From positions 1 through 48,263 of the forward strand of contig CAZEGN010000007.1 in the NCBI GenBank assembly GCA_964512325.1: DNA of 48,263 bases, given 5' to 3'. The position numbers were made by a program, and so were the translations under genes. Origin of the DNA: JACQZO01 sp964512325. Its GTDB lineage: Bacteria; Patescibacteriota; Gracilibacteria; RBG-16-42-10. Shown here piece by piece: positions 16,304-23,653 of the stretch. Numbering within the stretch: the stretch's first letter is position 1; each line of letters begins with the position of its first letter. Under the pieces are notes generated by a model. That model ran no database searches. It was not told the DNA's origin and was given only the letters and a program-made list of their open reading frames with translations.

Positions 16304-17545
16304 ATGAAAAAACCTGAAATCATGGCACCGGCGGGATCATTTGAAGCATTACAAGCTGCAATCAATGCCGGTTGCGATAGTGTCTACTTCGGTGTGCAAC
16401 ATTTGAACATGCGTGCGCGAGCCGCAAACAACTTCAGTCTTGCGGAGTTACCAGAAGTGGCCCAACGCTGTCAGGAGGCAAATGTGAAAAGCTATATCAC
16501 ACTGAACACTCTTCTCTATCAGCATGACCTCAGTTTAATGCGGAGCATTATTGATGCTGCCAAAGCAGCAGGCATATCAGCTGTGATCATTCAAGATATT
16601 GCCGCCATGCTCTATGCTCGTGAAATTGGGATGACGGTTCAGGCTTCGACTCAGCTCTCCATTTCCAACTACGAGACTGTGAAATTTTATAGTCAATATG
16701 CCAGTACGGTGGTATTAGCACGAGAGCTAGACCTTACTATGATTCAAACTATTTGTAACCGTATTCAAGAAGAACAGTTGAAAGGCCCTGACGGGCAACT
16801 GCTAAAAGTGGAGGTATTTGTTCATGGCGCCCTTTGTATTGCCCAAAGTGGGCGTTGCCAAATGAGTCTGATCTCCAATAACACTTCAGCACAACGTGGT
16901 GCCTGCTTACAGGAATGTCGCAAACAGTACAAAATTATCGATGAAGAAAATGGCAATGAGCTACAGATTCGAGACGGATATGTACTCAGTCCCAGAGACT
17001 TGTGCACTTTGCCCTTTTTAGAGCAATTGGTGGCCGCCGGTATCGATGTATTTAAGATAGAAGGCCGAGGCCGAGCACCAGAATATGTTGATGTTGTAGT
17101 AAGAGCCTATGTCGAAGCAGTACAAGCTATTATGGCCGGCACCTTTTCTCCAGAAAAGAAGGATGAACTGATGAAGCGACTGAAAACTGTATATAATAGA
17201 GATTTTTCTGATGGCTATTATTTAGGGAAAAAACTGCCTGATTGGACAAAAAGCTCAGGCAGCCAAGCTACTGAAGAAAAAGAATTCCTCGGCACGATCA
17301 CACATTATTTTAATAAGGCCCAAGTAGCAGAATTGGCCTTGCAGGCTGGTGATCTGAAACAACATGACCAAATCCTCATCATTGGTGGCAGAACTGGTGT
17401 TGTACGAACAAACATAGACAGCTTGCGGGTAGATGATCAAACGGTTAGTCAGGGCAATAAAGGCAATACAGCAACTATTTCCTTAGCCAATCTCGTTCGC
17501 GCTGGTGATAAAGTCTATAAAGTACATGCAAAAGCTGGTATATGA
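16304..17545 (+). CDS. Peptidase U32 family protein (TrhP/RlhA-like, probable RNA hydroxylation factor)
   Basis: The product begins with the U32 N-terminus PEIMAPAGSFEALQAAINAGCDSVYFGV and continues with QASTQLSISN. The signature region EVFVHGALCIAQSGRCQMS and RGACLQECRKQY (about residues 168-208) holds four cysteines that bind an Fe-S cluster in characterised relatives. Despite the name, relatives such as TrhP and RlhA are needed for prephenate-dependent tRNA or 23S rRNA hydroxylation, and peptidase activity is doubtful. FKIEGRGRAPEYV and the C-terminal beta domain (about 320-413) complete the family layout. Its stop overlaps the ferredoxin start (ATGA), indicating coupled translation and a redox partnership. 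The exact RNA target cannot be read from sequence. Confidence 0.9.
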   Translation: MKKPEIMAPAGSFEALQAAINAGCDSVYFGVQHLNMRARAANNFSLAELPEVAQRCQEANVKSYITLNTLLYQHDLSLMRSIIDAAKAAGISAVIIQDIAAMLYAREIGMTVQASTQLSISNYETVKFYSQYASTVVLARELDLTMIQTICNRIQEEQLKGPDGQLLKVEVFVHGALCIAQSGRCQMSLISNNTSAQRGACLQECRKQYKIIDEENGNELQIRDGYVLSPRDLCTLPFLEQLVAAGIDVFKIEGRGRAPEYVDVVVRAYVEAVQAIMAGTFSPEKKDELMKRLKTVYNRDFSDGYYLGKKLPDWTKSSGSQATEEKEFLGTITHYFNKAQVAELALQAGDLKQHDQILIIGGRTGVVRTNIDSLRVDDQTVSQGNKGNTATISLANLVRAGDKVYKVHAKAGI

Positions 17546-17781
17546 GTTTTATTAAAATCCAACACTATCGGCAGAACTGCATTGGCTGCAATGCTTGTGT
17601 GCAAATTGCTCCCCAAACCTGGGAAATGTCGGCGAAGGATGGCAAAGCAAAGTTAAAGCAGGGCCAAGCAAAGGGAGAAGTATATACAGGGGAAATAGCA
17701 GCTGATGAGCTGGAAGTACATCAGCAAGCAGCAGACTATTGTCCCACGAAGATTATCAAAATCTTAAACGCCAAGCGCTAG
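17542..17781 (+). CDS. [4Fe-4S] ferredoxin
   Basis: This 79-residue protein has one cluster motif: CIGCNACVQIAPQTW near the start (CxxCxxC) and the distant DYCPTKII (Cys-Pro) near the end, the layout of monocluster ferredoxins. The central part is an acidic/lysine-rich loop (SAKDGKAKLKQGQAKGEVY). It overlaps the U32 gene by four bases, so the two are translated together and the ferredoxin probably feeds electrons to, or helps maintain the cluster of, the U32 protein. No other redox gene is adjacent. Confidence 0.92.
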   Translation: MSFIKIQHYRQNCIGCNACVQIAPQTWEMSAKDGKAKLKQGQAKGEVYTGEIAADELEVHQQAADYCPTKIIKILNAKR

Positions 17782-17833
17782 CATCTATTCATAGCTAGTT
17801 TCACGCTGATTTTTGATGCTTTAGCAAAATTTG

Positions 17834-17862
17834 AGTGATAGTGATAATTTATCACTATCACT
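17834..17862. promoter_or_regulatory. Perfect 29-bp palindrome upstream of the SdpI-like gene
   Basis: Arms 17834-17847 (AGTGATAGTGATAA) and 17849-17862 are perfect reverse complements around one central base. Each arm itself holds a tandem GTGATA repeat. It ends 11 bases before the ATG at 17874. It could be an operator for a dimeric regulator or a hairpin in the leader; there is no U-tract, so a terminator is less likely. Confidence 0.65.
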
Positions 17863-17873
17863 AATAACACTCT

Positions 17874-18515
17874 ATGAAACTACAAAAAAGCGAGTTTGTG
17901 ATTACGCTTCTCACGATTGGAAGTTTTTTTGTGGGTGCCTATGTATATCCCAAACTCCCCGCTCAGGTTGCAGCCCACTGGGATATGTATGGACAAGTGA
18001 ATGGCTATCTCAGTCAGTTTTGGGGAGCATTCCTGCTACCGCTGATTCTTGTTGCCATGTTACTGTTTTTTCTGCTCATTCCACGACTTGATCCTAAGCG
18101 CCAGAATATTGATAAGTTTAGAGAACACTTTAACGTTTTCAGCATCATCGTTTTCTTATTTCTTGTCTATATTTATGCTTTAACAATTATCTGGAATCTA
18201 GGCTACATTTTTGATTTCAATACACTCCTAGTACCTGCATTCGCTATACTGTTTTATTGTCTGGGCATTCTGGTCTCAAAAGCAGAGCCCAACTGGAGCA
18301 TTGGCATTCGCACCCCATGGACCCTAGCAAGCACTGAAGTATGGCGGAAAACACATGCCTTAGGCAGTATGCTGTTTAAACTAAGCTCTATACTAAGCTT
18401 GATTGGTCTACTTTTCCCCGTTTGGGCATTTTGGTTCACGATCATCCCCATCATTAGCACCACCATCATTGTAGTCCTGTACTCTTTTTTTGTTTACCAC
18501 CGACTTAAAAGTTAA
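17874..18515 (+). CDS. SdpI / DUF1648-like membrane protein
   Basis: The 213-residue product has about six membrane helices. The YPKLPAQVAAHWDMYGQVNGYLSQFWGAFLLPL segment near the N-terminus is the DUF1648 signature. WSIGIRTPWTLASTEVWRKTHALGSMLF in the second half matches the SdpI C-terminal domain. In Bacillus subtilis SdpI gives immunity to the SdpC toxin and signals to the repressor SdpR; distant members have unknown jobs. No SdpC-like toxin or ArsR-type regulator is adjacent. The perfect palindrome just upstream suggests tight regulation. It is convergent with the nicotianamine-synthase operon (18-base gap). Confidence 0.88.
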   Translation: MKLQKSEFVITLLTIGSFFVGAYVYPKLPAQVAAHWDMYGQVNGYLSQFWGAFLLPLILVAMLLFFLLIPRLDPKRQNIDKFREHFNVFSIIVFLFLVYIYALTIIWNLGYIFDFNTLLVPAFAILFYCLGILVSKAEPNWSIGIRTPWTLASTEVWRKTHALGSMLFKLSSILSLIGLLFPVWAFWFTIIPIISTTIIVVLYSFFVYHRLKS

Positions 18516-18533
18516 GAGCCAATTACTCCTCTG

Positions 18534-19010
18534 CTAGCACAGATAGTTCTGCCATTTTCGTATCTTCCCGTCCACCCTATAGAATTCATAGCCTTTCCAA
18601 GCTTTCATAAACTCATAATCGTCAAGTAATGCTAACACCTTGGGATACTGATAAAGGTCAGCCAAGGACAGAGTAGGTTGAAATAGAGCTTCTTGTGTCT
18701 GCAGATGCTGTACTAAAAAATGCCAACGTTTGTGACAAATATCATCAACCGGGGCACAATGTTGCTCAAGGTCGGCAAGGTTATGTAAAGCCTTGTTTGT
18801 GTTCTGGTAAGCGGTGTGTTTATACATCAGCCAGATAATGTGATTAGCAAAGGTCATTTCAGCACCTACTTGAGCACGGTCAATGAGCAAAAGCTCTTTT
18901 TCTTTTTGATCCTTGCTCACAGCAATCAAATCGGTAAGAAGTTGATATTCTTCGTATTGTAGCAATAATCTTCGTACTGCTAATGAGCTTTGTTTTAGAA
19001 TTTCTTGCAT
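18534..19010 (-). CDS. Free-standing paralogue of the CobW protein's C-terminal domain
   Basis: This 158-residue protein matches no family I recognise, but residues 45-158 resemble the last 120 residues of the CobW-like protein two genes upstream. Shared landmarks are E-M-x-F-x-x-x-IIWL-x-YK-x-x-AY against KMFFDSAIIWLSYKVLAYG, a central W/L-rich helix (RWHFLVQHL against RLNFLRRTW), and the end W-x-x-YE...KW-x-N-[YF]. It is the last gene of a three-gene operon; its ATG lies inside the end of the nicotianamine-synthase-like gene with a 16-base overlap, exactly as at the previous junction. It may bind the GTPase, the metal ligand or the enzyme. No function can be given directly. Confidence 0.75.
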   Translation of the reverse strand: MQEILKQSSLAVRRLLLQYEEYQLLTDLIAVSKDQKEKELLLIDRAQVGAEMTFANHIIWLMYKHTAYQNTNKALHNLADLEQHCAPVDDICHKRWHFLVQHLQTQEALFQPTLSLADLYQYPKVLALLDDYEFMKAWKGYEFYRVDGKIRKWQNYLC

Positions 19011-19819
19011 AAGACAATAACAGAGTTAATAAGGTCATCTTTAGGATGAATGACATTTTCAATGTGCCAGTAGGTCAACCTGTGAATCTCAATACCCGGA
19101 TAAAGCAACTCCCTTAGACCGTGACTACTGCGCACAATGACTTTAGTTCCGGGCTGTATTTGTGTATGAAGATGTTCCAATATTCTTTCTTTTTCTTGAC
19201 TATCTGTCCCTACTAAAGCACCAAGAATAATAGTTTGATAAGATGCTAGATCAAGGTAGTGTTCAATGGCGGTATTGATAAAATACACCTGGTTAATGCC
19301 TAGTACATTTGCTAGTGTAGCACCACAAGTTGTGGCTTCATTGCTTTTATCTAAGCAGTCCACTTGCATGCCATACTTTTCAGCTAAGACAAAGGCACTC
19401 AGCGGTAATGGTCCTGAACCAATAAACAATACTTTCTTTTTGGTAGCAGTCAGGTTGCTGCTCTTGACCTCTAAGCGTACTAGCTTTTCATAGTTGGCCA
19501 GATAAGGAAATTGCTGCAAAACACTTCTAGGCTCCCACGCTTCTCTTATCTTTCTGGCCCAGTAAAGCTCTAGAGCATATTCTCCTAGCCCACACAGGTA
19601 TTGACTATCTGCCACCAAGCAGGCGAGATTAAATTGAGCAAGCGCATTTTCATAGCGCACAGCATCGTGAGTTTGAACTAATCCCACCAGTGCTGAAAAC
19701 AACGCATTGATTTGCTCATCAGGATAAAGACTATCAGCCTGCTTGAGTCGCTTTATGATCAGAAAAATGTCATTGATTGCTTGCGGCGTCATATTCTCTA
19801 GATTTAAAAGTTTTTCCAT
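18995..19819 (-). CDS. Nicotianamine synthase-like enzyme
   Basis: Nicotianamine synthases move aminopropyl groups from S-adenosylmethionine to make metal-binding nicotianamine-type ligands. This 274-residue protein has the family landmarks in order: an N-terminal helical domain with INALFSALVGLV (37-48), GLGEYALELYWARKI (77-91) with acidic residues where the catalytic Glu lies, QQFPYLANYEKLVRLE (102-117), the SAM-binding FIGSGPLPLSAFVLA (132-146), then ILGALVG, EKERILEHLH, VIVRSSHGLRELLYP (227-241) and the end HPKDDLINSVIV. Its length is close to archaeal rather than plant enzymes (about 320). It overlaps both operon neighbours by 16 bases and sits under a Fur-family regulator. The product could be nicotianamine or a shorter relative (staphylopine-precursor type). 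No opine dehydrogenase is present. Confidence 0.88.
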   Translation of the reverse strand: MEKLLNLENMTPQAINDIFLIIKRLKQADSLYPDEQINALFSALVGLVQTHDAVRYENALAQFNLACLVADSQYLCGLGEYALELYWARKIREAWEPRSVLQQFPYLANYEKLVRLEVKSSNLTATKKKVLFIGSGPLPLSAFVLAEKYGMQVDCLDKSNEATTCGATLANVLGINQVYFINTAIEHYLDLASYQTIILGALVGTDSQEKERILEHLHTQIQPGTKVIVRSSHGLRELLYPGIEIHRLTYWHIENVIHPKDDLINSVIVLCKKF

Positions 19820-21390
19820 TTGCCTAAAGCTGAACGCTCATAAGCGAGCCACTCAACTGCAATTAGCGCAGCAAACCGTTGAAAAGTTTGATCCGCGACC
19901 ATGGTTCGTACATCAGTGTTAGGAGGGAAATATTGATCCAATTCAGTTTCAACCCCAAGTAAAGAGGCATGCTTACGCCAAGTCCTGCGAAGGAAATTTA
20001 GCCGGTTGGTACAGATATACCCTTTGGGACTGGCATGAGCGAGCAACTCAGCCCAGCTACGTATGGGCGCTGGTCGATAAGGCATTTGCTCCTTACCATA
20101 AGCTAAAACCTTATAACTTAGCCATATAATTGCACTATCAAAGAACATTTTCTCCCCTAGCTCATCCATTTCTGCTTCAAGTTCTTCAACCACAAATGTC
20201 TCACCGGCAAGCTCTTTTTGCGCTTTGTTTGCAGCCAAACCAAAATAGCGATCAGCTTGTGCTAGTACTTGCTGCGTACCAGTATTATTAAAAACCTGGA
20301 AACTGGCAGGGAGCTCCTCTCCTGCACGTGCCGCCGCCACAGTTCCTGCTAGCTCGGAACATCGTTCAGTTTGAGCAGTGGTAGTGTTTTGCAGTTCTTT
20401 CTCTAGAGTCTGAGCAATACTCTGATGCTTCCTAGGCACGGCAATAATGGTAACGGCTGAAGCTGATTGCTGCACCTCTTCATGTAGACGCAATGTGCCA
20501 TAAGCATAATCAAAACTACGCTGACTGGTACTACCATCAGGAGCGATAATTGTAGTCACTCCTTTTGCCCGTTCACAATTACCCTTTAAAAGCATATATA
20601 GATCATCGGCCAGTAAAGGTGATAAATTGTACCCTTTCCCAATTAGCTGCTCTGTTGGTGCGGCCTGTGCACCGATTCTCCATTGTTTATTTGTTTTGTT
20701 TCTTGCCAGTACCGTTTCTATAAATATTTGCCAGCTTTGGTCTGGAGAGGAAACTAACATACCAGGCTCAGTTTTCTTATAAGGATCAGGCAGGAAACAG
20801 ACAGAAGCGGCACTGATTGCTGCAATGCGTTCCCGAATCGCTCGCTGCTGATGTGACAGCGCTCTAGTTACAGCGATCACATCAGCACAGTGCAGCGCGG
20901 CTATTTTTCCGTCGCTAGACGCAGCCGAAAAGTCGGCAGCACTCATCACCCCTACCACATATGTATCTGCCTCTCTCGGCAATGTTGCTAAAATATTATT
21001 AGCTTGAGCTGCACCTGAAGGTTCGACGATTATATGCTCGAACTCTGCAGTGTCATGCAGAGCACCTGCAAACTGTTCACGACCATCACAGCAAGCGCAG
21101 TCTTTTTCAATATGACGAATATGTACTTTTCTATGCCAGCGCTGTAGACGTTCGTTATCTACGCCCTTCCCCAAATCATTAGTGATTACTAGATATTTTG
21201 ATAAATCCACTCTTGTCTCGGCGCTAGCCGCATTTTCTATCTTGAGCAGATGAACTAATAGATTATCCACCACAGTTGTTTTACCAGCACCCAATGGACC
21301 AACAACTAATGTGATAGGACGTACTTTTAGCCCTGCCTGCTGAGGCAAATTATTTCTTCCATCTGTGCGTATAAGTAAGTTTTTTTTCAT
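19804..21390 (-). CDS. COG0523/CobW-like GTPase with an extra C-terminal domain
   Basis: COG0523 GTPases deliver metals such as zinc or cobalt. This 528-residue protein (start ATG 21390; an upstream TTG at 21411 overlaps the operator) has Walker A GPLGAGKTT (31-39), the NDLGKGVDNERL switch region (71-82), a CxCC metal motif (DCACC, 97-101) and VEPSG (122-126). The guanine-specificity NKxD motif appears replaced by VTRAL (174-178). Residues 200-400 are novel to me, and 415-528 form a domain also found as the free-standing third gene. At about 330-400 residues typical members are shorter. The first gene of the operon, it is divergent from the Fur-type gene across two palindromes. A zinc metallochaperone linked to ligand synthesis is the likely role. 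Confidence 0.85.
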   Translation of the reverse strand: MKKNLLIRTDGRNNLPQQAGLKVRPITLVVGPLGAGKTTVVDNLLVHLLKIENAASAETRVDLSKYLVITNDLGKGVDNERLQRWHRKVHIRHIEKDCACCDGREQFAGALHDTAEFEHIIVEPSGAAQANNILATLPREADTYVVGVMSAADFSAASSDGKIAALHCADVIAVTRALSHQQRAIRERIAAISAASVCFLPDPYKKTEPGMLVSSPDQSWQIFIETVLARNKTNKQWRIGAQAAPTEQLIGKGYNLSPLLADDLYMLLKGNCERAKGVTTIIAPDGSTSQRSFDYAYGTLRLHEEVQQSASAVTIIAVPRKHQSIAQTLEKELQNTTTAQTERCSELAGTVAAARAGEELPASFQVFNNTGTQQVLAQADRYFGLAANKAQKELAGETFVVEELEAEMDELGEKMFFDSAIIWLSYKVLAYGKEQMPYRPAPIRSWAELLAHASPKGYICTNRLNFLRRTWRKHASLLGVETELDQYFPPNTDVRTMVADQTFQRFAALIAVEWLAYERSALGKWKNF

Positions 21391-21401
21391 GCTGACAACT
21401 T

Positions 21402-21418
21402 TTGCAACCAAGTTGCAT
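21402..21418. promoter_or_regulatory. Operator 1 of the Fur/CobW intergenic region
   Basis: TTGCAAC-CAA-GTTGCAT is a 7-3-7 inverted repeat with one outer mismatch. It lies 12 bases upstream of the CobW-like start and covers its leader or -10 region. A second copy lies 38 bases away. The preceding bases ACAACTTT are shared by both copies. Confidence 0.75.
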
Positions 21419-21439
21419 TATTACCACAAACTCACAACT

Positions 21440-21456
21440 TTGCAACCCAGTTGCAA
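21440..21456. promoter_or_regulatory. Operator 2 of the Fur/CobW intergenic region
   Basis: TTGCAAC-CCA-GTTGCAA is a perfect 7-3-7 palindrome. It overlaps the -35 and spacer of the proposed Fur-gene promoter, so the regulator probably represses itself as well as the operon on the other strand. Confidence 0.8.
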
Positions 21457-21460
21457 GTAA

Positions 21461-21469
21461 TGCTATTAT
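21461..21469 (+). promoter_or_regulatory. Extended -10 of the Fur-type gene; overlapping minus-strand TATAAT
   Basis: TGCTATTAT is an extended -10 that would start transcription near 21476, about 15 bases before ATG 21491. On the other strand the same bases (21465-21470) read TATAAT, a possible -10 for the CobW operon, which would place both palindromes in its early transcribed region. Confidence 0.55.
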
Positions 21470-21490
21470 AAATACAAACCTTGTACATTT

Positions 21491-21862
21491 ATGCACCTCA
21501 CTCTCACCCCCTTACGAAGAAAAGTACTGCAACTCATAGAGAAAGCTAATAAATTGGTTACGGCAAAAGAGCTAATCGCTTTAGACCGCACACTTGATAA
21601 GGTCAGTGTTTATAGAACTTTAGAGACCTTTCTTAAAGCGGGATTAGTGCGCGAATTTCATATTGCTAGTGGTGAAAAAGCCTATGAGCTCGGGGAAAGC
21701 TACCATCATCACCACCACTTTCAGTGCAATCGTTGCTTAGAGATTTATCATTTACCATGCGAGTTCGATCATGCCATGGAAAAATTTGAGAAAAGCACCG
21801 GGTTCAAGTTTGAAAACTTTGACTTTAGAGGAGTTTGCAAAAAGTGTCTGACCACTAAGTAG
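21491..21862 (+). CDS. Fur-family metal regulator (probably Zur-like)
   Basis: The 123-residue product has a winged-helix DNA-binding domain (LTPLRRKVLQLIEKANKLVTAKEL, then KVSVYRTLETFLKAGLVREF, residues 5-56) and the Fur-family dimerisation domain. The structural zinc site is complete (C79, C82, C116 and C119), and a histidine cluster YHHHHHFQC (71-79) offers regulatory metal ligands. It is short for Fur (about 140-150) but fits Zur/PerR-like forms. Divergent placement from a COG0523 GTPase and a nicotianamine-synthase-like gene favours zinc over iron. Two near-identical palindromes in the shared intergenic region are its likely targets. Metal identity cannot be settled from sequence. Confidence 0.92.
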   Translation: MHLTLTPLRRKVLQLIEKANKLVTAKELIALDRTLDKVSVYRTLETFLKAGLVREFHIASGEKAYELGESYHHHHHFQCNRCLEIYHLPCEFDHAMEKFEKSTGFKFENFDFRGVCKKCLTTK

Positions 21863-22091
21863 ACAAATGTTACATGTCTGACTATCCAACGCATACGCGA
21901 TTTACCAGCTTACATTACCGACACACAACTTTTCCCCTTGCATACTGGCATAGTGAAAGGTTGCCTGTCTAGAGCCAGTAAACAATGTGGCACGATCAAT
22001 ACAACTGACAATATATTCTGCTATGGGATAAGCAAATACAAATGCCTTTTGCTTCGACGCCATACTCACGTTTATGATTACTAGTAAGTAA

Positions 22092-22973
22092 TTACTCTTC
22101 TTGCTGCATTAAAAGCCGAAACACTTTCTCTTTTTGTTCATTCCAGTAATTCATATCAAAATCAATAAACTGCAGACGTCTTTTTTTCGTGTCAAACATA
22201 ATATTAGGCGAATCAAATGCTTTCAATTTTGACAAATCTATTTCATCAAGAGAAGTCTCACTGGATAAGTTACCAATATCCAGTTTCACATCCAGTGTAT
22301 CTTCCGGGAGGTTTAACTGAATACAAGCAGCTCTCACACGCTTTTTCAAGGCAATATACTGAGCATGCGCAGCGAACAATTGCGACACCACCATTTCATC
22401 TTCTTTTTCGGCAGCAGTCATCTCCTGAAAATTACGACCATGAACTTTCCTTTGAATTGTGATCACAACCGCTCGAATCTTGCGTGATCTCTTGCCAGGT
22501 TCATCAATAGCTGTGCCATATTTATCATCTCTCTCGCCCAGTACGAAGTATGATTTCGGTATCCAGTTGTGCATATACTTTTGCAAAATCAAGTATTTCT
22601 TTTGCAAATATTCCACAGCTTCAGGTGTTGCCGCAAACTTCGGCACTGAATACTTATACACTAAGCCGCTTTTAGGTGATGAGGTAAACACTAAATTATC
22701 CTTACCACTACCAGCACCGTGCTCGGTTTTAGAATCAGTCAACACGCTTTTCATTTTTGTTCTGTGCTCAGCCACTAATTCAAGAAATCGATCACGTAAA
22801 ACACCAAGCTCCTGTTTTTCTGCTCGAGTAAGGCCCTCCCTATTTTCTTTTTGAGCAAGGGAGCTAATTGCAGCTTTTACTTGGTACTCTTCAGCACTTA
22901 TATAGCGCTCTCTGAAGACGTATTTACCAATATTGTTATGACCAGAGGATATTCGCTCACGATGCTTAACCAT
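22092..22973 (-). CDS. Hypothetical protein, weakly protein-kinase-like
   Basis: This 293-residue protein has no clear family. Residues about 90-115 (DNLVFTSSPKSGLVYKYSVPKF) resemble a kinase N-lobe strand pair with a lysine. Near the C-terminus, DSPNIMFDTKKRRLQFIDFDMNYW resembles the catalytic D-x-x-x-N and metal-binding D segments of aminoglycoside-phosphotransferase-like kinases, though the usual HxD is missing. The N-terminal 75 residues are charged and helical. It may be a degenerate or divergent member of the kinase-like fold; I hold this at low confidence. It stands alone, facing away from the Nudix gene by about 140 bases. Confidence 0.6.
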   Translation of the reverse strand: MVKHRERISSGHNNIGKYVFRERYISAEEYQVKAAISSLAQKENREGLTRAEKQELGVLRDRFLELVAEHRTKMKSVLTDSKTEHGAGSGKDNLVFTSSPKSGLVYKYSVPKFAATPEAVEYLQKKYLILQKYMHNWIPKSYFVLGERDDKYGTAIDEPGKRSRKIRAVVITIQRKVHGRNFQEMTAAEKEDEMVVSQLFAAHAQYIALKKRVRAACIQLNLPEDTLDVKLDIGNLSSETSLDEIDLSKLKAFDSPNIMFDTKKRRLQFIDFDMNYWNEQKEKVFRLLMQQEE

Positions 22974-23110
22974 ATATCTTAAAATTGCATTCTTATCATT
23001 ATATCTTTTTAGGATGAAAATTAACAGTCACTTTATACAGATTTTGTCTGTATATGCAAAAACACAGGGAAATCCAGCAGATTTTCTACTGACATGCTCA
23101 AACCTTAACT

Positions 23111-23563
23111 TTAACGCAGATCTAGGAGCCCGTACTCTATATTCCCAGTCAAAAGCACAGTATCAATAAAGTTCTTAAGGCATTCCGGCACAAGATTTAT
23201 TGTCCCCAAAAGAGTCCGATCCACGAGTTGAGGCTGATAGACATTTGCAGCGCTGCTTCTTTTTGCTTCTTCCCCAAATATTTCGCCACTAAACGCTGTC
23301 GCCAAATATGCTAGAAAGTAGTAGTCATGATGCTCAATGCCATTCCTGTTCTCTTGTATCTCCAGGACAAGCCTACTATCTCTCACACTGATATTCAGCT
23401 CTTCATTTGCCTCTCTCTCAAATGCATCCTGTGGAGTCTCGCTACTATGTATTTCACCGCCAGGTGTCACCCAATATTCTGCACCATTTTTATTACGCTT
23501 AATCAGAATAACTTTATTATCAGCAAGTATAATCCCTCGTGCAGTTGATATAATTGGTGACAT
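23111..23563 (-). CDS. Nudix hydrolase
   Basis: The Nudix box is clear at about residues 35-57: GGEIHSSETPQDAFEREANEELNI fits G-x5-E-x7-R-E-x2-E-E-x-G-U except that the final G is Asn. The enzyme would hydrolyse a nucleoside diphosphate linked to some group X, with Mg2+ on the glutamates. The N-terminal STARGIILADNKVILIKRNKNG strand pair and WVTPGGEI are typical. At 150 residues it is normal length. The substrate cannot be predicted; candidates include oxidised nucleotides or (d)NTPs. It is divergent from the rhodanese gene. Confidence 0.9.
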   Translation of the reverse strand: MSPIISTARGIILADNKVILIKRNKNGAEYWVTPGGEIHSSETPQDAFEREANEELNISVRDSRLVLEIQENRNGIEHHDYYFLAYLATAFSGEIFGEEAKRSSAANVYQPQLVDRTLLGTINLVPECLKNFIDTVLLTGNIEYGLLDLR

Positions 23564-23653
23564 ATATAACTATTATCATTGTTAACAAACACATCGTGGC
23601 ACACGCCATCATATTGTAGAGCAAGACACCTATGCCTACCTTAACCAAATCAT

